Shown: in pieces, positions 7,745 to 17,129 of the stretch
Numbering within the stretch: the first letter of the stretch is position 1
Layout: every line of letters begins with the position of its first letter
NCBI RefSeq assembly: GCF_041053055.1
Contig: NZ_CP163443.1
Location: 2,976,001 to 3,040,000, forward strand
Reading direction: 5' to 3'
Origin: Streptomyces sp. R41
GTDB lineage: Bacteria; Actinomycetota; Actinomycetes; Streptomycetales; Streptomycetaceae
DNA: 64,000 nucleotides
Notes under the pieces: model-generated
Told to the model about the DNA's origin: nothing
The model's database searches: none
The model's input: only the letters and a program-made list of their open reading frames with translations
Translations under genes and position numbers: made by a program

Positions 7745-10700
7745 TCAGCCGGCCAGGCAGGACGGGCCCAGCAGCACCTTCAGGTCGCCGAAGAGCGCCG
7801 GATCCGGCTTCACGCGGTGCCGGTCGAGCCGCAGCACCGTCGTCTTGCGCGGGCCCTGCAGCTTGATGCGGACCTCGCTCTCGCCCTTGTGGTGGCTGAG
7901 GATCTCGCCGAGGCGGCTGACCATGGGCGGGGTGACCTTGACCGCCGGGATGGTGAGGATCACGGGCGCGTTGGTGCCCGCGTTCGACAGATCCGGGACC
8001 TGGAGCTCCATCGCGACCAGCCGCGGCACGTCCTCGCGCTTGTCGAGGCGTCCCTTGACGAACACGACCGCGTCCTCGACCAGTTGGGTCGACACCAGCT
8101 GGTAGGTCGCCGGGAAGAACATGCACTCGATGGAGCCCGCGAGGTCCTCCACCGTGGCGATCGCCCAGGCGTTGCCCTGCTTGGTCATCTTCCGCTGCAG
8201 ACCCGAGATGATGCCGCCGATGGTCACGACCGCGCCGTCCGCGTGCTCACCTCCAGTGAGCTGGGAGATGCCCGCGTCCGCCTTGTCGGACAGCACGTGC
8301 TCCAGGCCGAAGAGCGGGTGGTCGGAGACGTACAGACCGAGCATCTCCCGCTCCTGGGCGAGCAGATAGGCCTTGTCCCACTCCTCGGTGGTGAACTCGA
8401 CGTCGAGTCCGAAGCCGGGCTCGCTCGTCTCCTCCTCGCCCATGCCGCCGAAGAGGTCGAACTGGCCCTCGGCCTCCTTGCGCTTGACCTGCACCACGTT
8501 GTCGATCATCGGCTCGAACTGGGCGGTGAGGCCCTTGCGGGTGTGCCCCATCGTGTCGAACGCGCCCGCCTTGATCAGCGATTCCGTGGTGCGCTTGTTG
8601 CAGGCGACGGCCTCGACCTTGTCGAGGTAGTCCGGGAAGGAGGCGTATTTCCCCTTGGCCTTGCGGCTCTTGATGATCGACTCGACCACGTTCGTACCGA
8701 CGTTGCGGACGGCGGAGAGGCCGAAGAGGATCACGTCGTCGCCCTGCGCGGCGAAGTTCTGCTCCGACTCGTTGACGTTGGGCGGCAGCACCTTGATGCC
8801 CATGCGCCGGCACTCGTTCAGATAGATCGCGGACTTGTCCTTGTCGTCCTTGACCGAGGTGAGCAGGCCCGCCATGTACTCGGCGGGGTAGTTCGCCTTC
8901 AGGTAGGCGGTCCAGTACGAGACCAGGCCGTACGCGGCCGAGTGGGCCTTGTTGAAGGCGTAGCCGGCGAAGGGGACCAGCACGTCCCACAGGGCCTGGA
9001 TGGCCTCGTCGCTGTAGCCCTTCTTCTGGGCGCCCTCCTGGAAGAGGACGAAGTTCTTCGCCAGCTCGTCGGGCTTCTTCTTGCCCATCACACGGCGGAG
9101 GATGTCGGCCTCGCCGAGCGAGTACCCGGCGATGATCTGGGCGGCCTTCTGCACCTGCTCCTGGTAGACGATCAGGCCGTAGGTGACCGCCAGAACCTCC
9201 TGGAGGGGCTCCTCCAGCTCCTTGTGGATCGGCGTGATCTCCTGCAGGCCGTTCTTGCGGAGCGCGTAGTTCGTGTGCGAGTCCATGCCCATCGGGCCGG
9301 GACGGTAGAGCGCCGAGACGGCGGAGATGTCTTCGAAGTTGTCGGGCTTCATCAGGCGCAGCAGCGAGCGCATGGGGCCGCCGTCGAACTGGAAGACGCC
9401 GAGCGTCTCGCCGCGCTGGAGCAGTTCGAAGGTCGTCGGATCGTCGAGCGGGAGGGCCAGCAGGTCGAGGTCGACGCCCTTGTTGGACTTCACCATCTTG
9501 ACGGCGTCGTCCATGATCGTCAGGTTGCGCAGGCCGAGGAAGTCCATCTTCAGCAGGCCGAGCGACTCGCACTGCGGGTAGTCCCACTGCGTGATGGTCA
9601 CGCCGTCCGTGTGCCGCACCCACACCGGCGCGTGGTCGACGATGGGCTCGCTGGACATGATGACGCCGGCGGCGTGCACGCCCATCTGCCGGACCAGGCC
9701 CTCGACGCCCTTGGCGGTGTCGATGACCTTCTTCACGTCCGGCTCGTTCTCGTACATCGCCCGGATCTCGCCGGCCTCGCTGTAGCGCGGGTGCGAGGAG
9801 TCGGTGATGCCGCTGAGGTCGATGCCCTTGCCGAGGACGTCGGCGGGCATCGCCTTGGTGAGTCGGTCACCCATCGCGTACGGGTAGCCCAGCACACGCG
9901 CGGAGTCCTTGATCGCGTTCTTCGCCTTGATCTTGCCGTAGGTGCCGATCATGGCGACCTTGTCGGCGCCGTACTTCTCTGTCACATACCTGATCACTTC
10001 GACGCGCCGACGCTCGTCGAAGTCGATGTCGACGTCGGGCATGGAGACGCGCTCGGGGTTCAGGAAGCGCTCGAAGATCAGACCGTGCGGGATCGGGTCG
10101 AGGTCGGTGATGCCCATGGCGTACGCGACGATCGAACCGGCCGCCGAACCACGGCCCGGGCCCACCGCGATGCCCTGCTTCTTGGCCCACATGATGAAGT
10201 CGGCGACGACGAGGAAGTACCCCGGGAACCCCATCTGGATGATGACGTCCATCTCGTACTCGGCCTGCTTCTGGCGGTCCTCGGGAATGCCGCCCGGAAA
10301 GCGGCGCTCCATGCCCCGGCGGACCTCCTCCTGGAACCAGGTGACCTCGGTGTACCCCTCGGGGATGTCGAACTTCGGCATGAGGTTCTTCGCCTCGAAC
10401 ATGCCGGAGGTGTCGATCTGCTCGGCCACCAGGAGGGTGTTGGCACAGCCCTCCTGCCAGGCGTCCGAGGAGTCGATGGCGTACATCTCGTCCGTGGACT
10501 TCAGGTAGTAGCCGGTGCCGTCGAAGCGGAAGCGGTCCGGGTCGGAGAGGTTCTTGCCGGTCTGGATGCACAGCAGGGCGTCGTGCGCGGTCGCCTCGTG
10601 GGCGTACGTGTAGTGCGAGTCGTTCGTCACCAGGGGCGGGATGCCGAGCTTCTTGCCGATCTCCAGGAGGCCGTCGCGGACCCGGCGCTCGATGTCGATG

Positions 10701-11284
10701 CCGTGGTCCATCAGCTCCAGGAAGTACCGGTCCTTGCCGAAGATGTCCTGGTACTCGGCGGCCGACTTCAGGGCCTCGTCGTACTGGCCGAGGCGCAGCC
10801 GCGTCTGCAGCTCACCGGAGGGGCAGCCGGTGGAGGCGATGAGCCCCTCGGACCACTGGGAGATGGTCTCCTTGTCCATGCGCGGCCACTTCTGCAGCCA
10901 GCCCTCGGCGTACGCGTCCGAGGAGAGCCGGAAGAGGTTGTGCAGGCCCGTCTTGTTCGCCGCCCAGATCGTCTTGTGCGTGTAACCACCCGAACCGGAC
11001 ACGTCGTCGCGCTTCTGGTGCGGCTGGCCCCACTGGATCTTGCGCTTGTTGCGCCGGGACTCCGGAGCGACGTAGGCCTCGATGCCGATGATCGGCGTGA
11101 CGCCCGACTTCTTGGCCGTGTGGAAGAAGTCGTACGCCCCGTGGAGGTTGCCGTGGTCGCTCATGGCGATGTGTGTCATGCCCATCTCGTTGCAGGCATT
11201 GAACATGTCCTTGAGCCGCGCGGCACCGTCCAGCAGCGAGTACTGGGTGTGGACGTGCAGGTGCGTGAACGGCGGCTTTGACAC
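7745..11284 (-). CDS. dnaE: DNA polymerase III subunit alpha
   Basis: 1179 residues, normal for actinobacterial DnaE. It opens SKPPFTHLHVHTQYSLLDGA, the PHP domain. The polymerase core carries GPGRGSAAGSIVAYAMG and PDVDIDFDERRR (catalytic aspartates), the fingers contain the YQEQVQ segment, and GYAFNKAHSAAYG follows. An OB fold near the C-terminus includes VVTIGGIISGLQRKMTKQGN. Role: replicative DNA synthesis at the fork. The start is the GTG at 11284, immediately before SKPPFTH; the open frame beyond that overlaps the divergent promoter region. Transcribed leftward and alone. Confidence 0.97.
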   Translation of the reverse strand: MSKPPFTHLHVHTQYSLLDGAARLKDMFNACNEMGMTHIAMSDHGNLHGAYDFFHTAKKSGVTPIIGIEAYVAPESRRNKRKIQWGQPHQKRDDVSGSGGYTHKTIWAANKTGLHNLFRLSSDAYAEGWLQKWPRMDKETISQWSEGLIASTGCPSGELQTRLRLGQYDEALKSAAEYQDIFGKDRYFLELMDHGIDIERRVRDGLLEIGKKLGIPPLVTNDSHYTYAHEATAHDALLCIQTGKNLSDPDRFRFDGTGYYLKSTDEMYAIDSSDAWQEGCANTLLVAEQIDTSGMFEAKNLMPKFDIPEGYTEVTWFQEEVRRGMERRFPGGIPEDRQKQAEYEMDVIIQMGFPGYFLVVADFIMWAKKQGIAVGPGRGSAAGSIVAYAMGITDLDPIPHGLIFERFLNPERVSMPDVDIDFDERRRVEVIRYVTEKYGADKVAMIGTYGKIKAKNAIKDSARVLGYPYAMGDRLTKAMPADVLGKGIDLSGITDSSHPRYSEAGEIRAMYENEPDVKKVIDTAKGVEGLVRQMGVHAAGVIMSSEPIVDHAPVWVRHTDGVTITQWDYPQCESLGLLKMDFLGLRNLTIMDDAVKMVKSNKGVDLDLLALPLDDPTTFELLQRGETLGVFQFDGGPMRSLLRLMKPDNFEDISAVSALYRPGPMGMDSHTNYALRKNGLQEITPIHKELEEPLQEVLAVTYGLIVYQEQVQKAAQIIAGYSLGEADILRRVMGKKKPDELAKNFVLFQEGAQKKGYSDEAIQALWDVLVPFAGYAFNKAHSAAYGLVSYWTAYLKANYPAEYMAGLLTSVKDDKDKSAIYLNECRRMGIKVLPPNVNESEQNFAAQGDDVILFGLSAVRNVGTNVVESIIKSRKAKGKYASFPDYLDKVEAVACNKRTTESLIKAGAFDTMGHTRKGLTAQFEPMIDNVVQVKRKEAEGQFDLFGGMGEEETSEPGFGLDVEFTTEEWDKAYLLAQEREMLGLYVSDHPLFGLEHVLSDKADAGISQLTGGEHADGAVVTIGGIISGLQRKMTKQGNAWAIATVEDLAGSIECMFFPATYQLVSTQLVEDAVVFVKGRLDKREDVPRLVAMELQVPDLSNAGTNAPVILTIPAVKVTPPMVSRLGEILSHHKGESEVRIKLQGPRKTTVLRLDRHRVKPDPALFGDLKVLLGPSCLAG

Positions 11285-11562
11285 GGCTTCGGCCTCCAAG
11301 AAGAACAATCGTCGACAGGCTGCGGACAGTCTGGGGGGACAGCGTCGAAGTCTATGCCGGGCCACTGACACTCCGCGGGGGATCACACGTACCTTCATCC
11401 GGGGTACTCGGATCCCATGGCGTCGGCGTACCTTCGTCGACGGAATCCGGGCACTCCGGCGGTCCGTCGTCCGTTGGAGCTGGACGGACGGACCACTTGT
11501 CCCCGGGACGGCGCGCCCGTCCCCCCATGTCACGCACCACCTGCACCAGGAGGCACCCAGCG

Positions 11563-12891
11563 ATGTCGGTCCCGCAGCTCAGCGCCGAGCAACGCGGCGA
11601 GCAGATCCTCGCCGTCTTCGACACCGCCTTCGGCGAGCTCCTGGCCGCCGACCCGGCCGCGTTCCGCGTGAAGTTCCGCAAGATGGCAGCCTCCGCATTC
11701 GCGTTCTACCGGGGCACGGCGGGCCTCTTCTACCACGACCTGGACCAGGAAAAGCGGGGCGGTCCGTACCTGGACGAGCGGACCTCCCGGGTCTGGATCC
11801 ACGGCGACCTGCACGCCGAGAACTTCGGCACGTACATGGACGCCCAGGGCCGCCTGATCTTCAATGTGAACGACTTCGACGAGGCGTACGTAGGCCCCTT
11901 CACCTGGGACCTCAAGCGCTTCGCGGCCTCCGTGGCGCTCATCGGCTACGCGAAGGCGCTCAGCGACGAGCAGATCACCGAGCTGGTCAAGGTGTACGCG
12001 GCCGCCTACCGCGAGCGCATCCACGCCCTGGCCACCGGCGCCAAGAGCGACGAGGTGCCCCCCTTCACGCTGGACACCGCCGAGGGCCCGCTGCTGGACG
12101 CGCTGCGCGACGCCCGCTCGCTGACCCGCTTCGGGCTGCTCGACTCGATGACCGAGATCCGTGACTTCGAGCGCCGCTTCGCGCCGGGCGGCGGCTCCAT
12201 CGAGCTGGACGCGGCCACCCGCTACAAGGTGCTCGCCGCGTTCGACGGCTACCTGGAGACGCTGCCCGAGTCGTCGCTGGCCCGCCCGGACTCGTACCGC
12301 GTGAAGGACGTCGTCGGCCGCCGCGGCATCGGCATCGGCTCGGCCGGCCTGCCCTCGTACAACATCCTTCTGGAGGGCGCCACCGACGCCCTGGAGAACG
12401 ATGTTGTGATCTACATCAAGCAGGCCCAGACCCCGGCCGTCTCCCGGCACATCACGGACTCCGCGATCCGCGAGTACTTCCAGCACGAGGGCCACCGCAC
12501 GGTGATCTCGCAGCGCGCGCTCCAGGCGCACGCCGACCCGTGGCTGGGCTGGACCGAGCTGGACGGCGCGGGCCAGCTGGTCGCCGAGGTCTCGCCGTAC
12601 GCGGTGGACCTGGACTGGGGCGACATCGACGACCCCGAGGAGATCGCCTCGGTCGTCGCCGACCTCGGCCGGGCCACGGCCACGATGCACGCGGCGGCGG
12701 ACGACGAGAGCGGCCACTCGGAGCTGGTCCCGTTCTCCACGGAGCGGGCCATCGACGCGGCGATCGCGGCCGACGAGGACGGCTTCGCGGGCCTCCTGGT
12801 GGACTTCGCGCACAGCTACGGCGCACGCGCGCGCGGCGACCACCAGATCTTCGTGGACCTGTTCCGCAACGGCCGGATTCCGGGCCTGTAG
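11563..12891 (+). CDS. DUF2252 family protein
   Basis: 442 residues. The ATG at 11563 has AGGAGG 9-14 bases upstream; the earlier codons of the open frame overlap the dnaE start and are unlikely to be used. It contains WIHGDLHAENFGTY, which looks like the catalytic-loop motif of aminoglycoside-phosphotransferase or kinase-like folds, followed by FNVNDFDEAYVGPF, placing an Asp where the metal-binding residue would be. Both are typical of DUF2252. The substrate is not known. It is divergent from dnaE across a 278-base gap that must hold both promoters. Confidence 0.85.
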   Translation: MSVPQLSAEQRGEQILAVFDTAFGELLAADPAAFRVKFRKMAASAFAFYRGTAGLFYHDLDQEKRGGPYLDERTSRVWIHGDLHAENFGTYMDAQGRLIFNVNDFDEAYVGPFTWDLKRFAASVALIGYAKALSDEQITELVKVYAAAYRERIHALATGAKSDEVPPFTLDTAEGPLLDALRDARSLTRFGLLDSMTEIRDFERRFAPGGGSIELDAATRYKVLAAFDGYLETLPESSLARPDSYRVKDVVGRRGIGIGSAGLPSYNILLEGATDALENDVVIYIKQAQTPAVSRHITDSAIREYFQHEGHRTVISQRALQAHADPWLGWTELDGAGQLVAEVSPYAVDLDWGDIDDPEEIASVVADLGRATATMHAAADDESGHSELVPFSTERAIDAAIAADEDGFAGLLVDFAHSYGARARGDHQIFVDLFRNGRIPGL

Positions 12892-12915
12892 GCACGCCGA
12901 CGACGGACCCACAAC

Positions 12916-12960
12916 GCTCCCGTAACGCATAGGAACCCTTTAGGGGACCCTTACGGGAGC
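12916..12960. terminator. inverted repeat after the DUF2252 gene
   Basis: A 10-bp perfect inverted repeat, GCTCCCGTAA and TTACGGGAGC, separated by 25 bases. It begins 25 bases after the DUF2252 stop and ends 22 bases before the next ATG. It may be a terminator, or an operator for the downstream membrane protein gene; the long loop makes the terminator reading less certain. Confidence 0.45.
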
Positions 12961-12982
12961 GCGTGGGAGACTCTCCTCCGCC

Positions 12983-13678
12983 ATGGACATATCCGGGACC
13001 CAGTTCAGAGCCGTGCGCGCGGCGCTGTTCACGGCCTTCGTCGTGACGCTCAGCACCGCGTCGCACGTTCTGCTGTCCCGGGCGCCGCTGCCGTTCACGA
13101 CCGTGGCCGCGGTCGCCGTCGGCATCTACGTCACCGCGTACGCGGTGGCCGGCCGCGAGCGCGGCTTCGGCCGCATCGCGGCGCTGCTGATCCCTCTGGA
13201 ACTGGCCGCCGACACGGTGTTCACCACCGGCCAGCACGCCTGCTACGGCAGGGCGGGCGGCCCGATCGCCGGCCCGCTGCGCGCGGTCGGCCTCGACGTG
13301 CTGTGCCGCGGCGGTGCCGTCGGCACCCCGCTGGCCCAGGTGACCGGCGGCTCCGGCCGTGCCTCCGCGCTGCTCGCGCACGCCGACCCTGCCGCCGCGT
13401 GGCTGCTGCTTGCCGCGCACGTCGGCGTCGGCCTCCTCGCGGCCGCCTGGCTGCGCCGCGGTGAGCGGGCGCTGACCCAGCTGCTGCGCGCGATGGCCGC
13501 GACCGCGTTCCGTCCGCTGCTGGTGGCGGTGGCCGCGGTGTCGGTGCGGCCGGCTCCGGTACGCCGGCTGCCGCGCCCCGCGCCGCGCGCGGCCGCCGCC
13601 CGCGACCTGATCCTCGTGCACTCCCTGGGACGGCGTGGACCGCCGTGCTCGAGCTCCCGCTCTCTGGCCCTCGCCTGA
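12983..13678 (+). CDS. integral membrane protein, unknown family
   Basis: 231 residues. Hydrophobic segments lie at about residues 13-30, 37-55, 65-80, 135-155 and 170-190. A loop between the third and fourth contains two Cys (QHACYG and LDVLCRG). The C-terminal 45 residues are Arg/Pro/Ser-rich. The two extracytoplasmic-looking Cys and the adjacent thioredoxin-fold protein hint at a thiol-redox pair, but this is inference. The next gene begins 79 bases downstream on the same strand. I do not recognise the family. Confidence 0.7.
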   Translation: MDISGTQFRAVRAALFTAFVVTLSTASHVLLSRAPLPFTTVAAVAVGIYVTAYAVAGRERGFGRIAALLIPLELAADTVFTTGQHACYGRAGGPIAGPLRAVGLDVLCRGGAVGTPLAQVTGGSGRASALLAHADPAAAWLLLAAHVGVGLLAAAWLRRGERALTQLLRAMAATAFRPLLVAVAAVSVRPAPVRRLPRPAPRAAAARDLILVHSLGRRGPPCSSSRSLALA

Positions 13679-13757
13679 GCGCGGCATCTGAGCACAAGCA
13701 GTCCCCCACACGTATCCCGCGTACGACGTGTGCGCGTCCCACATGGAGATCATCAAG

Positions 13758-14576
13758 ATGAGCAAGCGAAACAGCCAGGCGGCGAAGAGCGCGGCCCGGG
13801 AGCGGCTGCGCCTGGAGCGCGAGAAGCAGGCCAAGCGTGCCAAGGCCAAGCGGCAGGTCATCGTGGCCTGTTCGGTGGTGGCCGTACTGGCCGCGGCGGG
13901 CGGCATAGGCTACGCCGTCGTCCAGGCCAACAAGCCCAGCTACTGGGACGGTCTGAAGGACGCCAAGGTCGTCACCCCGGCCAACACCACAGGCACGAAG
14001 GGCACCACGGTCGTCATCGGCAAGGACACCGCCAAGAAGACCCTCAAGCTCTACGAGGACCCGCGCTGCCCGGTGTGCGCCCAGTTCGAGCAGACCGTCG
14101 GCTCGACCGTGAAGAAGGACATCGACGACGGCAAGTTCAAGATCCAGTACATCGGCGCCACGTTCATCGACAACAAGGACAACGGCCAGGGCTCCAAGAA
14201 CGCGCTGAGCGCCCTGGGCGCCGCGCTGAACGTCAGCCCCGAGGCGTTCCTCGAGTACAAGACCGCGCTGTACTCGGCGAAGTGGCACCCGGACGAGACG
14301 ACCGACAAGTTCAAGGACGACGCCTACCTCATCAAGGTCGCGAACACCGTTTCCGCGCTGAAGGACAACACGAAGTTCCAGGACGCGGTCAAGAAGGGCA
14401 CCTACGACGCCTGGGCGATGGCCATGTCGAAGACCTTCGACACCAACAAGGACGGCGTGACCGGCACCCCGGGCTTCGTCATGGACGGCAAGCAGCTCAC
14501 CGCCGACAACAAGGGCACCCCGCTCCTGACGGTGGCCGACTTCAACAGGGTGGTGGACGCGGCTCTCAAGGGCTGA
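13758..14576 (+). CDS. membrane-anchored DsbA-like thioredoxin-fold protein
   Basis: 272 residues. Basic N-terminus (KRNSQAAKSAARERLRLERE), one membrane anchor at about 33-55 (QVIVACSVVAVLAAAGGIGY), then a thioredoxin-fold domain with active-site CPVC (YEDPRCPVCAQFE) and the cis-Pro region in VTGTPGFVMDGK. Resembles DsbA/BdbD-like DUF/Thioredoxin_4 proteins of actinobacteria. Likely role: thiol-disulfide exchange outside the membrane. The ATG at 13758 has GGAG 9 bases upstream; an in-frame ATG at 13728 is less likely. The last codons are part of a 35-bp tandem repeat that runs into the intergenic region. Confidence 0.88.
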   Translation: MSKRNSQAAKSAARERLRLEREKQAKRAKAKRQVIVACSVVAVLAAAGGIGYAVVQANKPSYWDGLKDAKVVTPANTTGTKGTTVVIGKDTAKKTLKLYEDPRCPVCAQFEQTVGSTVKKDIDDGKFKIQYIGATFIDNKDNGQGSKNALSALGAALNVSPEAFLEYKTALYSAKWHPDETTDKFKDDAYLIKVANTVSALKDNTKFQDAVKKGTYDAWAMAMSKTFDTNKDGVTGTPGFVMDGKQLTADNKGTPLLTVADFNRVVDAALKG

Positions 14577-14700
14577 CGCCAACTGGGAAACCGGCGGCTC
14601 TGAAGGGCTGACGCCGGCTGGGAAACCGGCGGCTCTGAAGGGCTGACGCCGGCTGGGAAACCGGCGGCTCTCAAGAGCTGACGCCAACTGGGAAATCGGC
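14561..14700. repeat. 35-bp tandem repeat, four copies, spanning a stop codon
   Basis: Units start at 14561, 14596, 14631 and 14666, each 35 bp, beginning GGCTCT(C/G)AAG and ending AAACCGGC or AAATCGGC. Copies 2 and 3 are identical; 1 and 4 share AACTGG where 2 and 3 have GGCTGG. The first copy contains the last codons and TGA of the DsbA-like gene, so the repeat grew from the gene end. It fills the space before the phoD leader. Confidence 0.97.
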
Positions 14701-14710
14701 CTCCGCATGA

Positions 14711-14743
14711 AGAGCGGGCGAACTTCCGGGATTCGCCCGCTCT
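14711..14743 (+). terminator. hairpin terminator upstream of phoD
   Basis: Perfect 12-bp stem (AGAGCGGGCGAA and complement) with a 9-base loop. It is placed after the DsbA-like gene and only 30 bases before the phoD start codon, so it presumably ends the upstream transcript. Confidence 0.75.
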
Positions 14744-14750
14744 CGTGCAT

Positions 14751-14772
14751 ACCGATCAGTAACCTGATCGGT
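14751..14772. promoter_or_regulatory. palindrome abutting the phoD start codon
   Basis: Perfect 9-bp inverted repeat, ACCGATCAG and CTGATCGGT, with a 4-base TAAC centre, ending one base before the GTG. It could be an operator or an RNA hairpin at the initiation site. I could not find a convincing direct-repeat PHO box nearby. Confidence 0.5.
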
Positions 14773-14773
14773 C

Positions 14774-16444
14774 GTGACCAGTCGATACAGATCATCCGAG
14801 GCAACCCAGGGCCTCAACTCCCTTTCGCCACGCCGCCGTACGGTCGTCAAGGCCGCGGCGGCGACCGCTGTCCTGGCAGGCCCGCTCGCCGCCGCTCTTC
14901 CGGCCCGCGCCGCCACGGACGCCCCCGCCTTCCTGCACGGTGTCGCCTCCGGTGACCCGCTGCCCGACGGCATCCTGCTGTGGACCCGGGTGACGCCCAC
15001 CGCCGAGGCGATACCCGGCTCCGGGCTCGGCCCGGACACCGAGGTGAGCTGGATGGTGGCGAAGGACAAGACGTTCACCACCGTCGTCGCCAAGGGCTCC
15101 ACCACCGCGACGGCCGCCTCCGACCACACCGTCAAGGCCGACATCCGCGGCCTGGCCCCGGCCACCGACTACTGGTTCCGCTTCTCGGCAGGCGGCACCG
15201 ACTCCCCGGTGGCGCGCACCCGCACCGCGCCGGCGGCGGACGCGGCCGTGTCGGGCCTGCGCTTCGGCGTCGTCTCCTGCGCCAACTGGGAGGCCGGCTA
15301 CTTCTCCTCCTACCGCCACCTCGCGGCCCGGAACGACCTCGACGCCTGGCTGCACCTCGGCGACTACATCTACGAGTACAAGTCCGGCGAGTACGCGGCC
15401 CGCGGCACAGTCGTCCGCCCGCACGCCCCGACGAACGAGATCCTCACCCTCGCCGACTACCGCACCCGGCACGGCAAGTACAAGACCGACCCGGACCTGC
15501 AGGCCCTGCACCTCAAGGCGCCGGTCGTCGCGATCTGGGACGACCACGAATTCGCCGACAACGCCTGGTCGGGCGGCGCGGTCAACCACACCGAGGGCGC
15601 CGAGGGCACCTGGAGCGCCCGTCAGGCGGCCGCCAAGCAGGCCTACTTCGAGTGGATGCCGGTCCGCCCGGCCGTCGCCGGCACCACCTACCGCCGGCTG
15701 CGCTTCGGCAAGCTCGCCGATCTGTCCCTCCTCGACCTGCGCTCCTTCCGCTCACAGCAGGCGGCCACGGCCAGCGGCTCGGTCGACGACCCGGACCGCA
15801 CGATCACCGGCCGCACCCAACTCGACTGGCTGAAGGCCAACTTGAAGGCGTCCGACACCAAGTGGCGGCTGGTCGGCAACTCGGTGATGATCTCGCCGTT
15901 CTCCTTCGGCTCGCTCTCCGCCGACCTGCTCAAGCCGCTCGCCAAGCTGCTCGGGCTGCCGCAGGAGGGCATCGCCGCCAACACCGACCAGTGGGACGGC
16001 TACACCGACGACCGCCGTGAGGTGCTGGCCCACCTGCGCTCCAACGCCATCGGCAACACCGTCTTCCTCACCGGTGACATCCACATGGCGTGGGCCAACG
16101 ACGTGCCGGTGGACGCCGGGACCTACCCGCTGTCCGCGTCGGCGGCCACCGAGTTCGTGGTCACCTCGGTCACCTCCGACAACCTCGACGACATCGTGAA
16201 GGTCCCCGAGGGCACGGTCTCCGCCATCGCCGCGCCGATCATCAAGGCCGCCAACCGGCACGTCCACTGGGTCGACACCGACCGGCACGGCTACGGCGTC
16301 CTGGACATCACCGCCGACCGCGCGCAGATGGACTACTACGTCCTGTCCGACCGCACGAACGCGAACGCGACCTCGTCGTGGGTGCGTTCGTACCGCACCC
16401 GCACGGGCACGCAGAAGGTCGAGCGCACCTACGACCCGGTGTAG
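14774..16444 (+). CDS. phoD: secreted alkaline phosphatase, PhoD family
   Basis: 556 residues. Tat signal peptide: [19 protein letters not shown] with twin arginines, cleaved after about ALPARA. The PhoD N-terminal domain begins [21 protein letters not shown]. Metallophosphatase motifs are [40 protein letters not shown] and [11 protein letters not shown], which supply the metal ligands. Role: release of phosphate from phosphodiesters and monoesters outside the cell, with Ca/Fe cofactors in characterised homologues. The Streptomyces phoD gene in this neighbourhood is known to belong to the PhoP regulon. The GTG start has no clear ribosome-binding site. Confidence 0.93.
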   Translation: MTSRYRSSEATQGLNSLSPRRRTVVKAAAATAVLAGPLAAALPARAATDAPAFLHGVASGDPLPDGILLWTRVTPTAEAIPGSGLGPDTEVSWMVAKDKTFTTVVAKGSTTATAASDHTVKADIRGLAPATDYWFRFSAGGTDSPVARTRTAPAADAAVSGLRFGVVSCANWEAGYFSSYRHLAARNDLDAWLHLGDYIYEYKSGEYAARGTVVRPHAPTNEILTLADYRTRHGKYKTDPDLQALHLKAPVVAIWDDHEFADNAWSGGAVNHTEGAEGTWSARQAAAKQAYFEWMPVRPAVAGTTYRRLRFGKLADLSLLDLRSFRSQQAATASGSVDDPDRTITGRTQLDWLKANLKASDTKWRLVGNSVMISPFSFGSLSADLLKPLAKLLGLPQEGIAANTDQWDGYTDDRREVLAHLRSNAIGNTVFLTGDIHMAWANDVPVDAGTYPLSASAATEFVVTSVTSDNLDDIVKVPEGTVSAIAAPIIKAANRHVHWVDTDRHGYGVLDITADRAQMDYYVLSDRTNANATSSWVRSYRTRTGTQKVERTYDPV

Positions 16445-16451
16445 CCGCGCC

Positions 16452-17030
16452 CTACAGGCTGTCGAGGAAGCCGAGCGCCACCCGCCAGGTGGCCTCGGCG
16501 GCCTCCTCGTCGTAGTCCGGGAGGTCGGGGTCGGTGTAGAGGTGGCCGGCCCCGGCGTATCTGTACACCTCGACGTCGGCGCCCAGCCTTCCCATCTGCA
16601 GGTACCAGGAGCTCAGCCAGTCGTCCGTCTCGAACGGGTCCGGCTCGGCCACGTGCAGCTGGACCGGCAGCTCGTCCACCGACGCGCTCTGAGCGATGTC
16701 CGACGTGCCGTGCAGGAGCAGCAGCCCGCGGGCCTTCTCGTCACCGAGCGCCAGGGTCTGCGCGATGGAGGCGCCCAGCGAGAACCCGGCGTACACGAGC
16801 CCCCGATCCGAGTAAGGCGCGGCCGCCAGAACGGCCCGCTTCAGCAGCTCGTCCTTGCCGATCTCCTCCTTGAAGGCCATGCCCTCCTCCACGGTCTCGA
16901 AGGTGCGCCCGTCGAAGAGATCGGGCGTCCACACCTCGTGTCCCGCGGCGCGCAGCCGGTCCGCCGCGGCGCGCACCGCGGGCCGCGGCCCGTAGGTCGA
17001 GTGAAAGAGCATGATGTTCATGAGCCCCAT
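16452..17030 (-). CDS. dienelactone hydrolase family protein
   Basis: 192 residues from ATG 17030, or 189 from the in-frame ATG at 17021. Small alpha/beta-hydrolase: nucleophile elbow YAGFSLGASIAQ, acid region in HVAEPDPFE, and C-terminal His in YAGAGHLYTD. The nucleophile is Ser, whereas classical dienelactone hydrolases use Cys. Substrate not predictable. It converges on phoD with only 7 bases between the stops, so neither gene has room for a separate terminator there. Confidence 0.85.
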   Translation of the reverse strand: MGLMNIMLFHSTYGPRPAVRAAADRLRAAGHEVWTPDLFDGRTFETVEEGMAFKEEIGKDELLKRAVLAAAPYSDRGLVYAGFSLGASIAQTLALGDEKARGLLLLHGTSDIAQSASVDELPVQLHVAEPDPFETDDWLSSWYLQMGRLGADVEVYRYAGAGHLYTDPDLPDYDEEAAEATWRVALGFLDSL

Positions 17031-17129
17031 GGTGCCAGCCGGGACCGACAACGCCGGGCCGGACCATTCCCTGAACCCGGGCTGGGACCACATGTTCATG
17101 ACGGCCCCCGGCCGGATACGGTCGGAGGC

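Noticed and set aside
7691..11281. 1196-codon + strand open frame opposite dnaE
   Set aside because: Exact shadow of dnaE caused by high GC at third positions. It has Leu/Val/Asp/Arg-rich nonsense composition and no ribosome-binding site.
14570..14773. PHO box (GTTCACC-type direct repeats) upstream of phoD
   Set aside because: I looked for 11-base-spaced GTTCA-like repeats on both strands. Only isolated GGGCGAAC/GTTCGCCC strings occur, inside the terminator stem.
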